A stretch of 64,000 nucleotides of DNA from Miscanthus floridulus (taxonomy: Eukaryota > Streptophyta > Magnoliopsida > Poales > Poaceae), in the NCBI RefSeq assembly GCF_019320115.1, contig NC_089595.1:110624461-110688460 (forward strand), written 5' to 3'. This document shows positions 46,975 to 57,507 of the stretch, one piece after another (within the stretch, counting starts at the first letter, position 1; each line of letters opens with the position of its first letter). The translations under genes and the position numbers were made by a program. The notes beneath the pieces were generated by a model. It was given only the letters and a program-made list of their open reading frames with translations, did not search any database and was not told the origin of the DNA.

Positions 46975-47767
46975 CCTTGCGGTGGGCTTCCCAGTCTTCC
47001 TCGCAGAGCATCAGGCGCCCCATGGCGTCCGTGACCTGCTTCGGCTTGGTGCGCTCCTCGAACACGCACAGCCGTCCAACCACCTCCTCGATGGTGACCT
47101 TATTCAGATCAAGGAACATCTCGAGGGAGACAGCGGCTTGGTTCAGCCTTTCAGGGACCACTTACAGCAGCTTCTTCACTACCTCAGCGTCGGTGATGTT
47201 GTCGCCGAGGGAGCGGAGGTTGGTGGCGAGCACGGTGATGCGGATGCCGAACTCGTTGACGCTCTCCCCTTCCTTGAAGGAGAGGTTACCGAATTCCCGG
47301 CGGAGCTGCTGCGCGCTGGCATCGCACGCGCGTTCGTCGCCGATCCGCAAGTTCTTGACCGCGTCCCACGCCTCTTTCACCGTGCGCTTGACGGCGAGGG
47401 TGCTCCAGAGCTCGGAGGGCACCGAGCGCAGAAGCCCGGCCATCGCCTGTCGGTCGTCGTGGTACTCATCTTCGTCGGGGTCCTCGGCGATGCCATGGTG
47501 GACGACGTCCCAGACTCTGAGGGTTTGGAAGTTCACCTCCATGACCAGGGCCCATTCTGGATAGTTTGTCCGGGTCAGCATCGGCCACGCGACGTTCGCT
47601 GATGGTCGCTCAATGATGCGCTCGACAACGCGTGACCCAACGTCCCGGTTGCGCGAGCGGCGGCTGTGAGAGCGGCCACGGCGACGTGGCGGCGATTTCG
47701 ACGGCTGGACCTTCTTCTCGCCGGAGGCATCACCGGTCAGCAGCTTCTTGGATGGTGACTGCGACAT
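46975..47767 (-). pseudogene. Copia gag fragment (UBN2 type), Copia C
   Basis: ATG at 47765-47767 (MSQSPSKKLL). The protein has a basic Ser/Arg-rich start, then TRTNYPEWALVMEVNFQ and a UBN2-type gag domain. A TAA near 47162-47164 interrupts it, and the frame continues to about 46975 (RLMLCEEDWEAH). No zinc knuckle or pol remains. The primer site and LTR lie just to its right, so this is the 5' end of a minus-strand Copia element whose remainder is deleted. Confidence 0.8.
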
Positions 47768-47798
47768 GGCGCCGTCGGGACCTGGCTCTGGTACCAAG

Positions 47799-48091
47799 TG
47801 TTAGAATCCCGAACCGGCGAGAGGAAGAAGATGAACAACACACGTGAACACAGTGGACACACGATGATCTGTTGCTGCAAAGCGGCAGCGTTTTCTGTTG
47901 CTTGTTATCTCTATTTAAAGGAAGTACATGCATTGTTACATGGAAACAAATGACCGAGCTAATGCCGGCATGCTCGTGACTGGTAGTTGCCATCCCAACC
48001 ACCTGGGCCATGCCGCAATCCTTGCGCGGCCGCTAATGGCGCTAGCCGCCTCTACCTGCTATAGTTAGGAAGCTCAGGACTTATCTCAACA
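47799..48091 (-). repeat. 5' LTR of Copia C fragment
   Basis: On the minus strand it begins TGTTGAGATAAG and ends TTCTAACA, 293 bp, followed by a CTTGGTACCAGAGCC primer-site-like sequence. It cuts the third membrane-protein gene at its upstream edge. Confidence 0.75.
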
Positions 48092-48386
48092 GCAGCGCCA
48101 TGCCAATGGCATGCCGGCAGTCCAGGCGGCCTGCAACCCAGAAAGAAGCAGAGGCCGTCGTGGAGCCGATGATCGCCCCGGAAACGAGGACGATGTAGTA
48201 CACGAAAACGGCCGCCTTGCCGTGGTGGGAGAAGATACCTTCCGGAGTCTTGGAGAAGAGGAGCGCGAGCGCCGCCACAGCCTGGAATACGCCGGCCGTG
48301 AGCATCGCCGACGGCACCATCGCCCTGCTGCGGAGCGCGCCGGAGGCAGAGTCCACGACGCTCGGGAGCGCGGCTTCTGGGTCCAT
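48081..48386 (-). pseudogene. Small membrane protein, copy 3, truncated by Copia C
   Basis: Starts MDPEAALPSVVDSASGALRS, parallel to copy 2, and keeps the first two hydrophobic segments (GVFQAVAALALLF; FVYYIVLVSGAIIG). After GMALL the frame runs into the Copia C LTR and stops within a few codons, giving 101 aa instead of 122. The third helix and about 200 bp of 3' flank are missing, so the insertion came with a deletion. Promoter and start are preserved, so a shortened product is possible. Confidence 0.8.
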
Positions 48387-48532
48387 TGATGATCGGTCTC
48401 TTGTGTCCTCGCTAGTCGCTAGCAGTAGTAGTAGCAGTGTGCCGCGGCAATGGCGATTGGCTTGAGCGTGGGAAATGGCAAGACGTTGAAGATTTAGTGA
48501 GGCCCTGCTGCATTCGCCGAATCGCCGTGGGA

Positions 48533-48550
48533 TATAATTATATAAATAGA
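48533..48550 (-). promoter_or_regulatory. TATA box of membrane-protein copy 3
   Basis: TCTATTTATATAATTATA on the minus strand, about 150 bp before the ATG, in the same leader context as copy 2. Confidence 0.65.
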
Positions 48551-48768
48551 CGCGTGCGTGACCCAGGAACTGGTACCGGAACCGGTAGTATGTCAGACAG
48601 AGAATTCCAAAGAAGGAAAAGGAACGTCAGGTAGGAGTAGAAAAATGGCTAGCCTGGAGGAATGCGAGAGGCACAAGATTGATCAAGGCTTGCCTACGTA
48701 GCTACTCCTACTTGGAAACTAGTTGCACCGCCAAAGTGCGCGCGCGTCCGAATCTTCAAAGCCAACCG

Positions 48769-49079
48769 TGGAACCGGACATAACGGGAACCGGGAACGGG
48801 AACCGCTGTCACTGAGTCACTGTGCTGTGTCTGTTGTCTTTTGGCTTCCCAGCGCCCAGCCACAGACCAGCCAGCATGAAAGGTTAACGTCAGGTGCGGA
48901 TAATAGAAAGAAAACAGGCTATGTTTTTCCGCCGTCGTGCGATGGAACTCAGGTGCGATGGCAGGTCCATTTCAACAACCACCAAGGAGTCCGTGGTACT
49001 GCAACTGCAAGATGAAAAGCCGACGACCGACGTGGATCTGGTCATCTGGAACTGGAACCGGATTCGGAACCGGAACCAG
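48769..49079 (+). repeat. Paired GGAACC unit upstream of copy 3
   Basis: Tracts at 48769-48806 and 49046-49079 bracket a spacer with GCGATGGAACTCAGGTGCG and TTTCAACAACCACC. It is the closest relative of the unit at 40884-41150, including the following GATGAGTGATGAGC and GTCCGACCCAA words. Confidence 0.85.
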
Positions 49080-49958
49080 TGCGCTGATGAGTGATGAGCC
49101 CCACGCCGATGCATGGACTGTTTTTCATGTGTCCGACCCAACCCTGGCTATCAGCTCTTGAAATTTCGTGCCCGTTTCTGGTCCAGAAGGAAAGGGCTGA
49201 CCGTGTCCAGAGTCCAGAAGGAAAGAGAAGCCTCTGTCAACTATCAAATGTTGCAAATTGAAATGTAATTATTATAAACTAGACATTGCCATTCATCAAA
49301 CAAAACGCAGTAGTTTATGGCTCTGGCCTCTCTGTGCCTTTGTCCTATGTGTAATTGTGCATCAAGCTAGGAGCATACAAGGCCACCAAGGGTCAGAGCC
49401 GCTCAGCCGCAGGGGGCTTGCCTTGTTTAGCACGGGTAGCACCCAGCGCCAGCAAGCAACGTGCAGCAAGGGCGTTCCGGCGGGGCAGGCGGTCGCGGGC
49501 CATGGACGGCGGGCGGATCTGCCGGCGTGTGTCGATGTGCCCACTTCCTTGTCCCTGCATTCGTGTACTCCTAGATGCATATGGATTGGATGGACGCCTA
49601 CCTTGGCAGCCAAGGACCGCGCGTGCCGTGTTGGAATCTTTTAAAACCAGGTCTGGAACTGGAATTGGAACCGGAACCGCTCTACCCGTGCGATTTTTGT
49701 CAGCACAGCCATGGCAGTGCTTGCGCTTTTCAACCGGACGCCCCCCACGATTCGCCCCCAATGCCACCATCCCTTGCGAAGTTGCGAGGACCAAAAGCAA
49801 ACGTTTTGTACTGTTTGAGTTGAATTTTAACATTGCTTCCCATGGGACTATAGGGAGATAAAAATGGAAAAGCAAATTTCGTAGCTTTATCCTAAGAAGA
49901 TATACATCTAAGAGCAATTTGTATTCTGCGTACATTGGGCATAGCATAATTTTTTTTT
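49080..49958. other. Spacer at the right edge of the array
   Basis: No gene called. It contains one more hexamer tract (49653-49680). The ORFs near 49355-49860 have no recognisable domain. The Pack-MULE begins at 49959. Confidence 0.4.
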
Positions 49959-50259
49959 GAGTTAAATGCATTGGTGGTCCATCAACTTGCGCTCTAGTTT
50001 CACTTAGGTCCATCAACTCTGAAAGTGAGGTTTTGGGTCTATAATCTTTGTTAGTGGGGCATTCCTAGCCCATGCCTCATTTGTTTTAATTTTTTAACCG
50101 ACGTGGCACCTCGGGGACGCCGCACACACACATGCATGTGCATGCATCCAGAGCTGGAACACCGCCGCGGCCAGGAACTCCCCCGCGAACGCGTTCCCGC
50201 TGAGGTTGAGCGACACCTGTGTGGCCGCGGCAGCAGCTCGCCCGCGCCCATAGCCGTCC

Positions 50260-50520
50260 GTGCTCCACGCGTCGTCCAAGACCTGCGTCTGGGTCGCCAA
50301 CCGGGCCGCACCCATCACCGACCGCGCCGCTCCGCTGCAGCTCACGGCCAACGGCATCTCCATCGAGGACCCAAACGGCACCACCATTTGGTCCACGCCG
50401 CCGTTCGAGACTCCCGTGGCTGCTCTCCGACTCGATGACCACGACAACCTCGCGCCCATGTATGGCCTGCGCTTGGCCACAGCCGGCCTCGGCCTGACCA
50501 CGGAGCTTGCCGTGAAGGCA
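50260..50520 (+). pseudogene. S-domain receptor-like kinase, bulb-lectin fragment
   Basis: The frame shows VWVANRAAPITDRAAPLQL, then GISIEDPNGTTIWSTPP and AALRLDDHDNL, the pattern of a bulb-type (G-type) lectin domain in S-locus-like receptor kinases. The kinase and the rest of the ectodomain are missing. Upstream (50150-50220), the minus strand reads LNLSGNAFAGEF, which looks like a single LRR unit and may be another small captured piece. Confidence 0.7.
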
Positions 50521-51264
50521 TTCGGGCGAGGGATGCCGCGCCGGAGCAAGAGCCGAAACAGCGCGAGCGCCTGCTCGGACGAGGGTGCGCGCGAGGGAGA
50601 GGAGAGGGTCATAGAGCTGCTGGTGGAGGCTGGGGAAACACTGCTCGGCGGCCATATCTGCACGGAGCTCGGCTGTGGCCGGCCATGGCGAGCGGCTGCG
50701 CGGCAGTAGGGCGAGCGAGAGCGCTAGGAGAGCGAGGGAGGCTAGAGGAAGCGAGCGTGAGTGAGGAGGGTGCCGGTCTCTGTATTCATGCACATGGGGG
50801 CGAGGTGGCAAGCGAGGGCAGCACAGAGGAGCCACGCGGTGTCGCTCTCCTGCCTGTGGTCGGCCACGACGCCATTCGTTTCTCGATCCTGAAGGAAGTA
50901 ACCAATACTACCGCAAAAATACACGGAAACATCAATCTTTGTCCCCTCTTAACTCTGAATCCGTTTAGTTTTGGCATAAGCGATAGTAACAAATGCTGTA
51001 GAGCTACGCGAGATCTCCAACTTTGCTTAAAGTGCCAAAGTCTAATTCGGCCTGGTTCCAAAGTGGGGTTCACGCAGCTGACTCGTTCGCCTCGGACGCC
51101 AGCCGGCCTCGCTCTCGACCGCTAGCTGGCTTGGCCATCGCGTCGCGCGGCCATGTCGTCGTCGAAGTGGTGGACGTCCGCCTCCGGCACGGAGCTGCCG
51201 AACCAGCCACAACAACATCCCCCGTCGCCGTCTCGATCGCTCGCACGCTCTAGCCGCTCGTCGT
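50521..51264. other. Filler between captured pieces in the Pack-MULE
   Basis: GC-rich then neutral DNA; the ORFs on both strands lack family features. Confidence 0.35.
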
Positions 51265-52125
51265 AGAAGCGATACACGGCGCGCGGGTGCACGAGGCCGA
51301 GCCCCTGCACGGTGAGCACGTCGGTCTTCATGCCGGGCTCGTTCTCCACGACGCCCGGCGAGACCTTGGGGAACTGCATGCTGGAGCGGTAGTGCTCCGT
51401 CCCGGGCTCGCCAGGACGGACGCCGCCCCAGTAGCCGGTGATCGCATGCCAGACGTAGACGTAGTTGAGCCCGTACTCCTCCTTCGCCGCGCGCACCACC
51501 GTCTTGATGCCGGCGGCCGGGTCGTCCACTTTCTGGAACTTGCTGTTCTCCTTGATGCTGGTGAGACGAGACAGGAGGGGTGACTTGTCCTCTCCGGCAG
51601 GTTCGTCGGTGTCGGTGGTGGACTTGTCGGTGCCGACAGACTGCCAGCCGTCATCGATGATGACGAACTTGGGCGGCGCGCCGCCGGCGATGAGGCTGCG
51701 GAGCCCGGTCTCGACGCCCTCCTGGTAGAAGGCGTCTTAGGTGCACCAGCCGAAGTAGTCGACGATGCCCGGGAGCTTCTTCTCGGCGCGGACCCGGAAT
51801 GTCCTAAGCGCGGACTTGGCGGCGGCGACGGCGCCGGAGATGGCCGCAAAGGGGTCGGACTCCGCGGCGCCCATGAAGAGCGCGCGCTTGAAGGACGCGG
51901 CGCGCGTGTCAGAGTCCTTGCTCTCGACGCAGAGCTCCAGCGCGTCGCCGGTGCCGCCTTGGAGGCTGGCACGGAACGCGCCCTCCACGAGGGGCAGGAA
52001 CACGACGTACGCCGCCGTGGCCTCGTCGCCGGTGGCGCCCTTGGACTCGACGAGCAGGAACTGGGTCTCACGCGGGACGTCGCCGCCTTTCTCCCCCATC
52101 CGCTGCGCCATCCGCTGCGCCGCTG
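51265..52125 (-). pseudogene. GH36 raffinose synthase / alkaline alpha-galactosidase family fragment
   Basis: Reads GEKGGDVPRETQFLLVESKG, ELCVESKDSDTRAASF, FMGAAESDPFAAISGAV, KKLPGIVDYFGWCT, then a TAG (near 51739) where a tryptophan codon is expected. It continues DAFYQEGVETGLRSLIAGG, APPKFVIIDDGWQSVG, YVYVWHAITGYWGGVRPG and SPGVVENEPGMKTDVL, and is cut after VYRFYDE. The family transfers galactose from galactinol or cleaves raffinose sugars. Introns are absent across the segment, and both ends of the protein are missing. It is inactive as it stands. Confidence 0.85.
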
Positions 52126-52306
52126 CCTGTGCTGACCGTGGACTCGACACCGTGGACTGCCACGTCAGATTAAAAAGATAAACAAAGGGGTATGGATTAG
52201 AGATGCATCACTTCAAAAGTTTATGTACCTGAAAAGCCACTTTCGTAGTTGATGGACCTAAGTAAAACATGGATAAAAGTTAATGGATCAACGATGCATT
52301 TAACTC

Positions 52307-54078
52307 TCTTTTTTTCAAGCAGGCCATCTACTGCTTGCAGAGGCTTTCTTTAATTTCATTATAAATTTAAAATGCAGTGTAATTTTCATCCCCAAATCCT
52401 GTTTGACGGTCATACGCTCGTTTCCAAACGAACGGAGACGTTAAGTGGCACTAATCACGTGGTGAGCCCTACTAAGCAAGTGGATGGAGTATATCTTGTT
52501 AGAAGATTTGGGCTAACCCAAATTATAAATAAATAGCTACGACGCGTGTATATATTGGGATGAGATGTCATCCTCAGTAGAGACAATTCATCTTCTCCTC
52601 TTACCAATGTACTGCACTGCCGCCGTCTTCCCCATCCCGTCGCCGACGTGTCATCGGCGCCGAGAGAGCGGGTCTTTGAAGCATACGTCCTCTTGTGTCC
52701 CTGTAGGAGGTAGGGGCCGTATCAGGTTTTTGGGAAGCGTCGCCGTGACTGCTCGCTGAATGTCTTCTTCCCTCTATGCCAGTGTTCACGAATCTCCATT
52801 GACGGTATGCTTCGTCTACTTTTGCGCTCTCTCTAGCGCCAAAAACCTCACTGTAAGAATGCCTACACTTTCTCTGTTGTTCATTCTTGCGTTTCTTCTG
52901 TTACTAGCACTAGAAAGTTTGAGTTTGTCTCGAATCATAGTGCTAGTGTTAAATCGCACACCTATGATACATGTCGTTTTTCTTTTTCTCAATATCAGAA
53001 TTAATTTATGCGCCACTAAATTGCTATTATTTCCAACATATATGACATCCTCTCAACGACCTGTCTATTTTCTACTGCAAATCTAATTTACCGACATTTT
53101 ATTCACGAGCGGTTTTCTAACTTATTTTCTCGTTTCATCATATTATTTCTTTTCTTTTTCTCATTTTTTGTTTTCTTGTTTTCCTTTTCTTATTTTTCTT
53201 GTTTTGTGCCTTTTCATTTTTCACATTAATCTAACTGTTTTTCTTATTCTTAAACTAAGAAGTTGTGGTGACAAGTTGTCAAGTAAAATATTATTCATAT
53301 AAGTTATGAGTATAACTTTATAACTTTTCAACAAAAAAAGAAGTTACATAAATATCTCTCCCCTAAAAAAGTAAAAAAGTTATGATGAGAAGTTGTAGTG
53401 ATAAGTTGTTCCCTAAGAAGTTATGCATAAAAGTGGTGAGTATAACTTTATAACTTTCCAAAATTAAAAAGTTATGGAAACAATGTTTTTTCGAATAAAA
53501 GAAAAGTCAACAAAATTATGATGAGAGGTTGCAGTGATTAGTTGCCACGTAAAAAGTTACGAGTACAACTTTGTAACTATCTAAAAATATAAAGTTATAG
53601 AAATATATATTTTTTAAAAAGTAAAAGTCATGATGAGAAGTTTCGGTGATAAGTTGTCACATAAAAAGTTATGCACATAAGTTATATCTTAACTTTGCAA
53701 CTCTCACAAAAAAAGTTGTGAAAATAATTTTTTTTCTAAAAGGGAAAAATCCGTGGGGGGTTGTGGGATTGACCGCTTCGATGATTAGTTGAGCCCCCCA
53801 TCTGATAGCCGAGACAGGTTAACTTTTGTTTGCTTATGCTTCCTGTATTTAGGGGGCATGTTTTGATATTATGGGCTCATGGTTAGCTATCTAATTTTAG
53901 CTTAAATTAGCTCTATTGCTTCCGAATAGGATAGTTAATAGCAGGGCTAATTTTTTACCTAAGCCTTCAACGAGCATCTCCAAGAGTACCCTATATTTTG
54001 ATCCCACAAACATAGAGTTTTGCAACTTCCGAAAAAGTATTGGAGGAATAATGAAGGTCATCTCCAAGAGTTTGCAAT
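52307..54078. other. AT-rich spacer
   Basis: No gene supported. The 52497-53095 stretch starts TGTTAGAAGATTTGGG and could be a lone LTR, but I cannot fix its end. A degenerate tandem repeat is at 53255-53740. Fragments near 53970-54075 share CATCTCCAAGAG words. Confidence 0.4.
53255..53740. repeat. Degenerate ~125 bp tandem repeat
   Basis: Four diverged units start near 53263, 53388, 53524 and 53636, each with a GAGAAGTTGTAGTGATAAGTTG-like start, a middle AAGTTATG and an ACTTTATAACTTT-like end. Confidence 0.7.
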
Positions 54079-55841
54079 TGTCGGTGTTTCGAGTTGCCAC
54101 CGGCAAGTAAATTTCTAATATTGCGCGTCTGGCTCGGATGGTGTGCTAAGAGGACACGAGGTTTATACTGGTTCGGACAGAATGTCCCTACGTCCAGTTC
54201 GTTGCTGCTGCTCGTGTTACTAGTACCAAAAGTTCATAGTAGGGGTTACAAACGGGCGAGAGAGGGACATGTCCCAAGTCTCTGGTGAAAGGAGTGAACG
54301 GGTGCTGAGAGAGCTCGGTTGCTACTCAGTCATGTGCTCTGATCGGTTCGAGGTTTGATGAGTTCGAGTCGATGTGATCTATTGCGATGCGATCGAGTCT
54401 TCTTCATGGGATGCCCTACTTTCCCTTTTATAGGCCAAGGGAAAGCACGTGTTATAGTAGAGGAAAAAGAGGAGAATGAGAAAGAGAAGAAGTCCTCCAG
54501 GATCGTCAGGTCCTTCTTTTCCTTCACGTGGGTCCTGCCGCCTTGTAGACATCAACAGGGACAGCTCCACGTTGTGGCCCTGTCCATCACTGGTGCCATG
54601 TGCTAGCGTCGTCTCCCGGTCGTGGCGCTCCACTCCGTCCTAGCGGACGTCGTGGTCAACTGACGCACCCGCCAGTGTTCGTACGGGGGTTAGGCAGAAC
54701 AGCACCGGTACGCCCGATGCTGTTCCTGATGTGAATCCTCCGGTATGGCCTATCAAGGCCATGGGTTACATCGGGGCATGCCAGTCTCTTCCCTAGTGTT
54801 AGGGCTTTGACTCAGGCCCATATGCTTGGACCTAGAGTGGTTGGCGACGGTATGGGTCTCCGTCGGGCGAGGCGGAGCCCATGTTCTTGGGGTCGGGCGA
54901 GGTGAAGTCCTCATGCAGAGGCCGAGCGAGGCAGAGCATAGGCCCAAGGGTCGAGCGAGGCGGAGCCCGTGGCCTCAGGGTCGGGCGAAGTGGAGTCCTC
55001 CCCCAGAGGTCGGGAGAGGCAGAGCCTACGGCCTCAGGGCCAGGCAAGGTGGAGTCCTCCCCCAGAGGCCGGGCGAGGTAGAGCGCAGACCCAAGGGTCG
55101 GGCGAGGCGGGGTCCTCCCCCAGAGGCCGAGCGAGGCGGAGTGCAGCCCCAAGGGTCAGGCGAGGCGGAGCGCAGACCCAAGGGTCAGACGAGGCGAAGC
55201 CCACAGCCTTAGGGTCGGGTGAGGCGGAGTGCTCCCTCAGAGGCTGAGAGAGGCGGAGCGCAGACCCAAGGGTTGGGCGAGGCAGAGCTCGCGGCCTCGG
55301 GGTCGGGCGAGGCGGAGTCCTCCCCTAGAGGCCGGGCGAGGCAGAGCGTAGACCCAAGGGTCGAGCGAGGCGAAGCCCACAGCCTCGAGGTTGGGCGAGG
55401 CAGAGTCCTCCCCTAGAGGCCGGACGAGGCGGAGCGCAGACCCAAGGGTCAGGCGAGGCGGAGCCAGCGTCCTCGGGGTTGGGCAAGGCGGAGCCAACGT
55501 CCTCGGGGTCGGGCGAGGCGAAATCCTCCCCTAGAGACTGGGCGAGGCGGAGCGCAGACCCAAGGGTTGGGCGAGGCAGAGCGCAGGCCCAAGGGTCGGG
55601 CGAGGCAGATCGCAGACCCATGGGTCGGGAGAGGCGGAGCGCAGGCCCATGGGTCGGGCGAGGCGGAGCCCATGGCCTCGGCGTAGGGCAAGGCAGAGTC
55701 CTCCCCCAGATGTCGGGCGAAGCAGAGCTTGCATGCTGGGGGTCGGTTGGAGCTATAGTCATGCTCTTGACTACTCGGATGAGTCAATGTTGATGGTCAT
55801 TAGCTCCTCCCCTTTGGGTACCCTAGTATTGGTCCCCGATA
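54079..55841 (+). repeat. LTR of a large gypsy-type element (probable 5' LTR)
   Basis: Begins TGTCGGTG and can be closed at CCCCGATA, the near-inverse expected of TGTCGG...CCGACA ends. It includes a TATACTGGTTCGGACAGAAT block common to grass LTRs. The partner LTR would lie beyond 64000, so the boundaries are inferred. Confidence 0.6.
54880..55740 (+). repeat. Minisatellite inside the LTR
   Basis: About 850 bp of alternating ~26 and ~33 bp units based on GGTCGGGCGAGGCGGAG, with either CGCAGACCCAAGG or TCCTCCCCCAGAGGCC. Because the units contain few stops, long Arg/Gly/Pro-rich frames appear on both strands; these are artefacts. Confidence 0.85.
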
Positions 55842-56514
55842 GTAGCCCTCGAGCCTACGGAGGAGTAGAAAACTCCTTCGGAGGTTTTTTCGAGCGGGAG
55901 GACTCTGATGGCCTTGGCCTTTTTTGTCGCCCACGGCGTGACCTGGGGACGGTGATTCCCTTTCATCGAGATTGGACCCCTTGGGGGTATAGCCATGAGG
56001 TTTGGTGGGACGGAAAAGGTCCTTGCCTGATTTTGACCCCTTCGGGGGTCTGTCGTTCTGCGACGGTGTGTTCGGTCTCCTTGCGAGCCCAACTTTCCTC
56101 GAGCCCCCACGCGTAGCGGGGGTCCGGTCAAGGGTTGGCTTGACTTTGTGATCATCGCCCCATCCACGATTTCCGCAACCGGAGGCGCTGAGCCATGCCA
56201 TGATTTTCCTCTATGGACGAGCCACGGTGCTTGGTGAGTTGTTAGCCGGCTAGTCCGAGTGGGGCCCCGGCATCCCATTTGCGGGGATCCGGCTCGGGTC
56301 AACTGGTGACCGACTCCAGACCATCGGCGGTCAATCCATATAGTTCTTAGGTCCATTCGATCGGTCCTGAGGGCCTTCTTCCTTTCTTTCACCCCCAGAT
56401 CCCATACCTTGCATCCTTGCCTCCGCAGCCACAACTGCCGCCACCAATCGCTCAGGTTTTCTGTCTCCGCATCCCTGCCGCCATCGATCTTGCATCCACC
56501 CGCCCCCATCTCCA
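55842..56514 (+). other. Leader region of the gypsy-type element
   Basis: Non-coding. The stretch 56150-56250 resembles the repeat units at 62330 and 62840 downstream (ATTTCCGCAACCGGAGG and GTGCTTGGTGAG words), so leader and trailer share sequence. Confidence 0.45.
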
Positions 56515-57433
56515 ATGGATCCATGGTGCCGCTCTAACATCACCTTTCAATGCATGGAGGGTCTCATCCATCGCGGTCTTCTCCGCGCGTGGACCGTGGC
56601 CGAGGAGTGGCTGCTGCTCGATGAGGAGGACATGTCGTCGCCGCCCGATGGCTATGTGGTGTCGTTCACCCACTTCCATGAGCATGGGTTTGGGACCCCC
56701 ACCCACAGATTTGTTTGGGGGCTACTGTACTACTACAATATCAAAGTGCATCATCTCAATCCCAACAGGATATAGCGTATGGCGGTGTTCGTCACCCTGT
56801 GCGAGGGGTTCCTGGGTATTAGCCCCCACTTTAATTTGTGGAGGTACTTCTTCGCCATCACCCTCCAGAAGAAGAGGGAGAAGAGCGGCAGGCAGGAGCT
56901 GCACATGCCGATGGGGTGCGCCGGCATCCAGCTCCGGAACAAGCGGGTCGGCGAGTACCCGTCAATGCGGCTATCAACATCCAACAAGGGGTGGCACTTG
57001 CAGTGGTTCTACCTCAAGAACAACACCGCCGCCCCTCTGCCAGAGTTCATCGGGCGCCTGATCAAAGAGGCCCCAGAGTCGTGGAGGAAGTGGGGCATCC
57101 TGGAGAAGGACAAGAAGAAGATCCAGGACCACATCGCCGCCATCCACATCCTCAAGGAGAATGGCTTGAAGGGGTCGGGTGTCATTAGGGCCTACCATGC
57201 AAGAAGGGTGGCACCGTTGATGACGTGCGCGCTCCCGCTGTACGCGATAGCGCCTGAGGCATCGTTCGATGGAACGGCGCTCGCCGAGGGGGCGCTCCCC
57301 AACTCCGAGATCAGGCAACGCATCAAGGAGGCAATGGAGCTCTCGTAGGACGACGCGGGTGCCCCCCTCGATTTCATCTACCCGGTGCCGGGACATCCTC
57401 CGATGCGGCTGGAACCAGGCCACGTCGTCTTCG
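56515..57433 (+). pseudogene. Putative gypsy-type transposon protein, N-terminal domain (two stops)
   Basis: ATG at 56515 (MDPWCRSN). It encodes the domain annotated in databases as 'transposase (putative), gypsy type' (PF04195): DGYVVSFTHFHEHGFGTP, a YYYNIKVHHLNPN segment, then a TAG at 56773-56775. It continues VFVTLCEGFLGISPHFNLW, GWHLQWFYLKN and PESWRKWG, with a second stop at 57346-57348, then PGHPPMRLEPGHVVF up to a GTAAGT donor at 57434. The molecular role of this domain is not established; it is common on large non-autonomous LTR elements of grasses. Confidence 0.75.
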
Positions 57434-57507
57434 TAAGTATACCCTTCTCATGCCTTCTCTTCAATAGATTTCCCGACCTCTTGATACTAACTTTGAGAGG
57501 GCGGGAC

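Larger units (their letters stand above)
34312..49680. repeat. Dispersed GGAACC-type hexamer tracts (16 sites)
   Basis: Tracts built from GGAACC with variants such as GGAACT, GGAGCC and AGAACC occur at about 34312, 35299, 35838, 36041, 39464 (opposite orientation), 39685, 40884, 41112, 41385, 41617, 41798, 46712, 48564, 48769, 49046 and 49653. Each is 17-50 bp. They surround the three small membrane-protein genes and are absent from the rest of the window. Many form pairs about 180-280 bp apart with a conserved spacer (words such as GGAACTCAGGTGCG and AACAACCAC). Others precede a conserved CCAGTTGCCTTC block. Confidence 0.85.
49959..52306. mobile_element. Pack-MULE with two captured gene pieces
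   Basis: Inverted ends of about 150 bp. GAGTTAAATGCAT at 49959 and its inverse at 52294-52306 mark the tips, with shared inner words TTAGGTCCATCAACT and GACGTGGCA. The flanking 9 bases are all T at the left (49950-49958) and TCTTTTTTT at the right (52307-52315), an acceptable 9 bp target duplication in a T run. No transposase. It holds an S-domain receptor-kinase piece and a GH36 piece. Confidence 0.82.

Noticed and set aside
49355..50016. ORFs of 128-207 aa on both strands
   Set aside because: Overlap each other in antisense, no domain, and cross a hexamer tract; likely chance.
52497..53095. Possible lone Copia LTR starting TGTTAGAAGATTTGGG
   Set aside because: I cannot find a convincing right end or a target duplication.
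54826..55793. Long Arg/Gly/Pro-rich ORFs on both strands
   Set aside because: They are translations of the LTR minisatellite in several frames; no domain, no codon preference, no start context.
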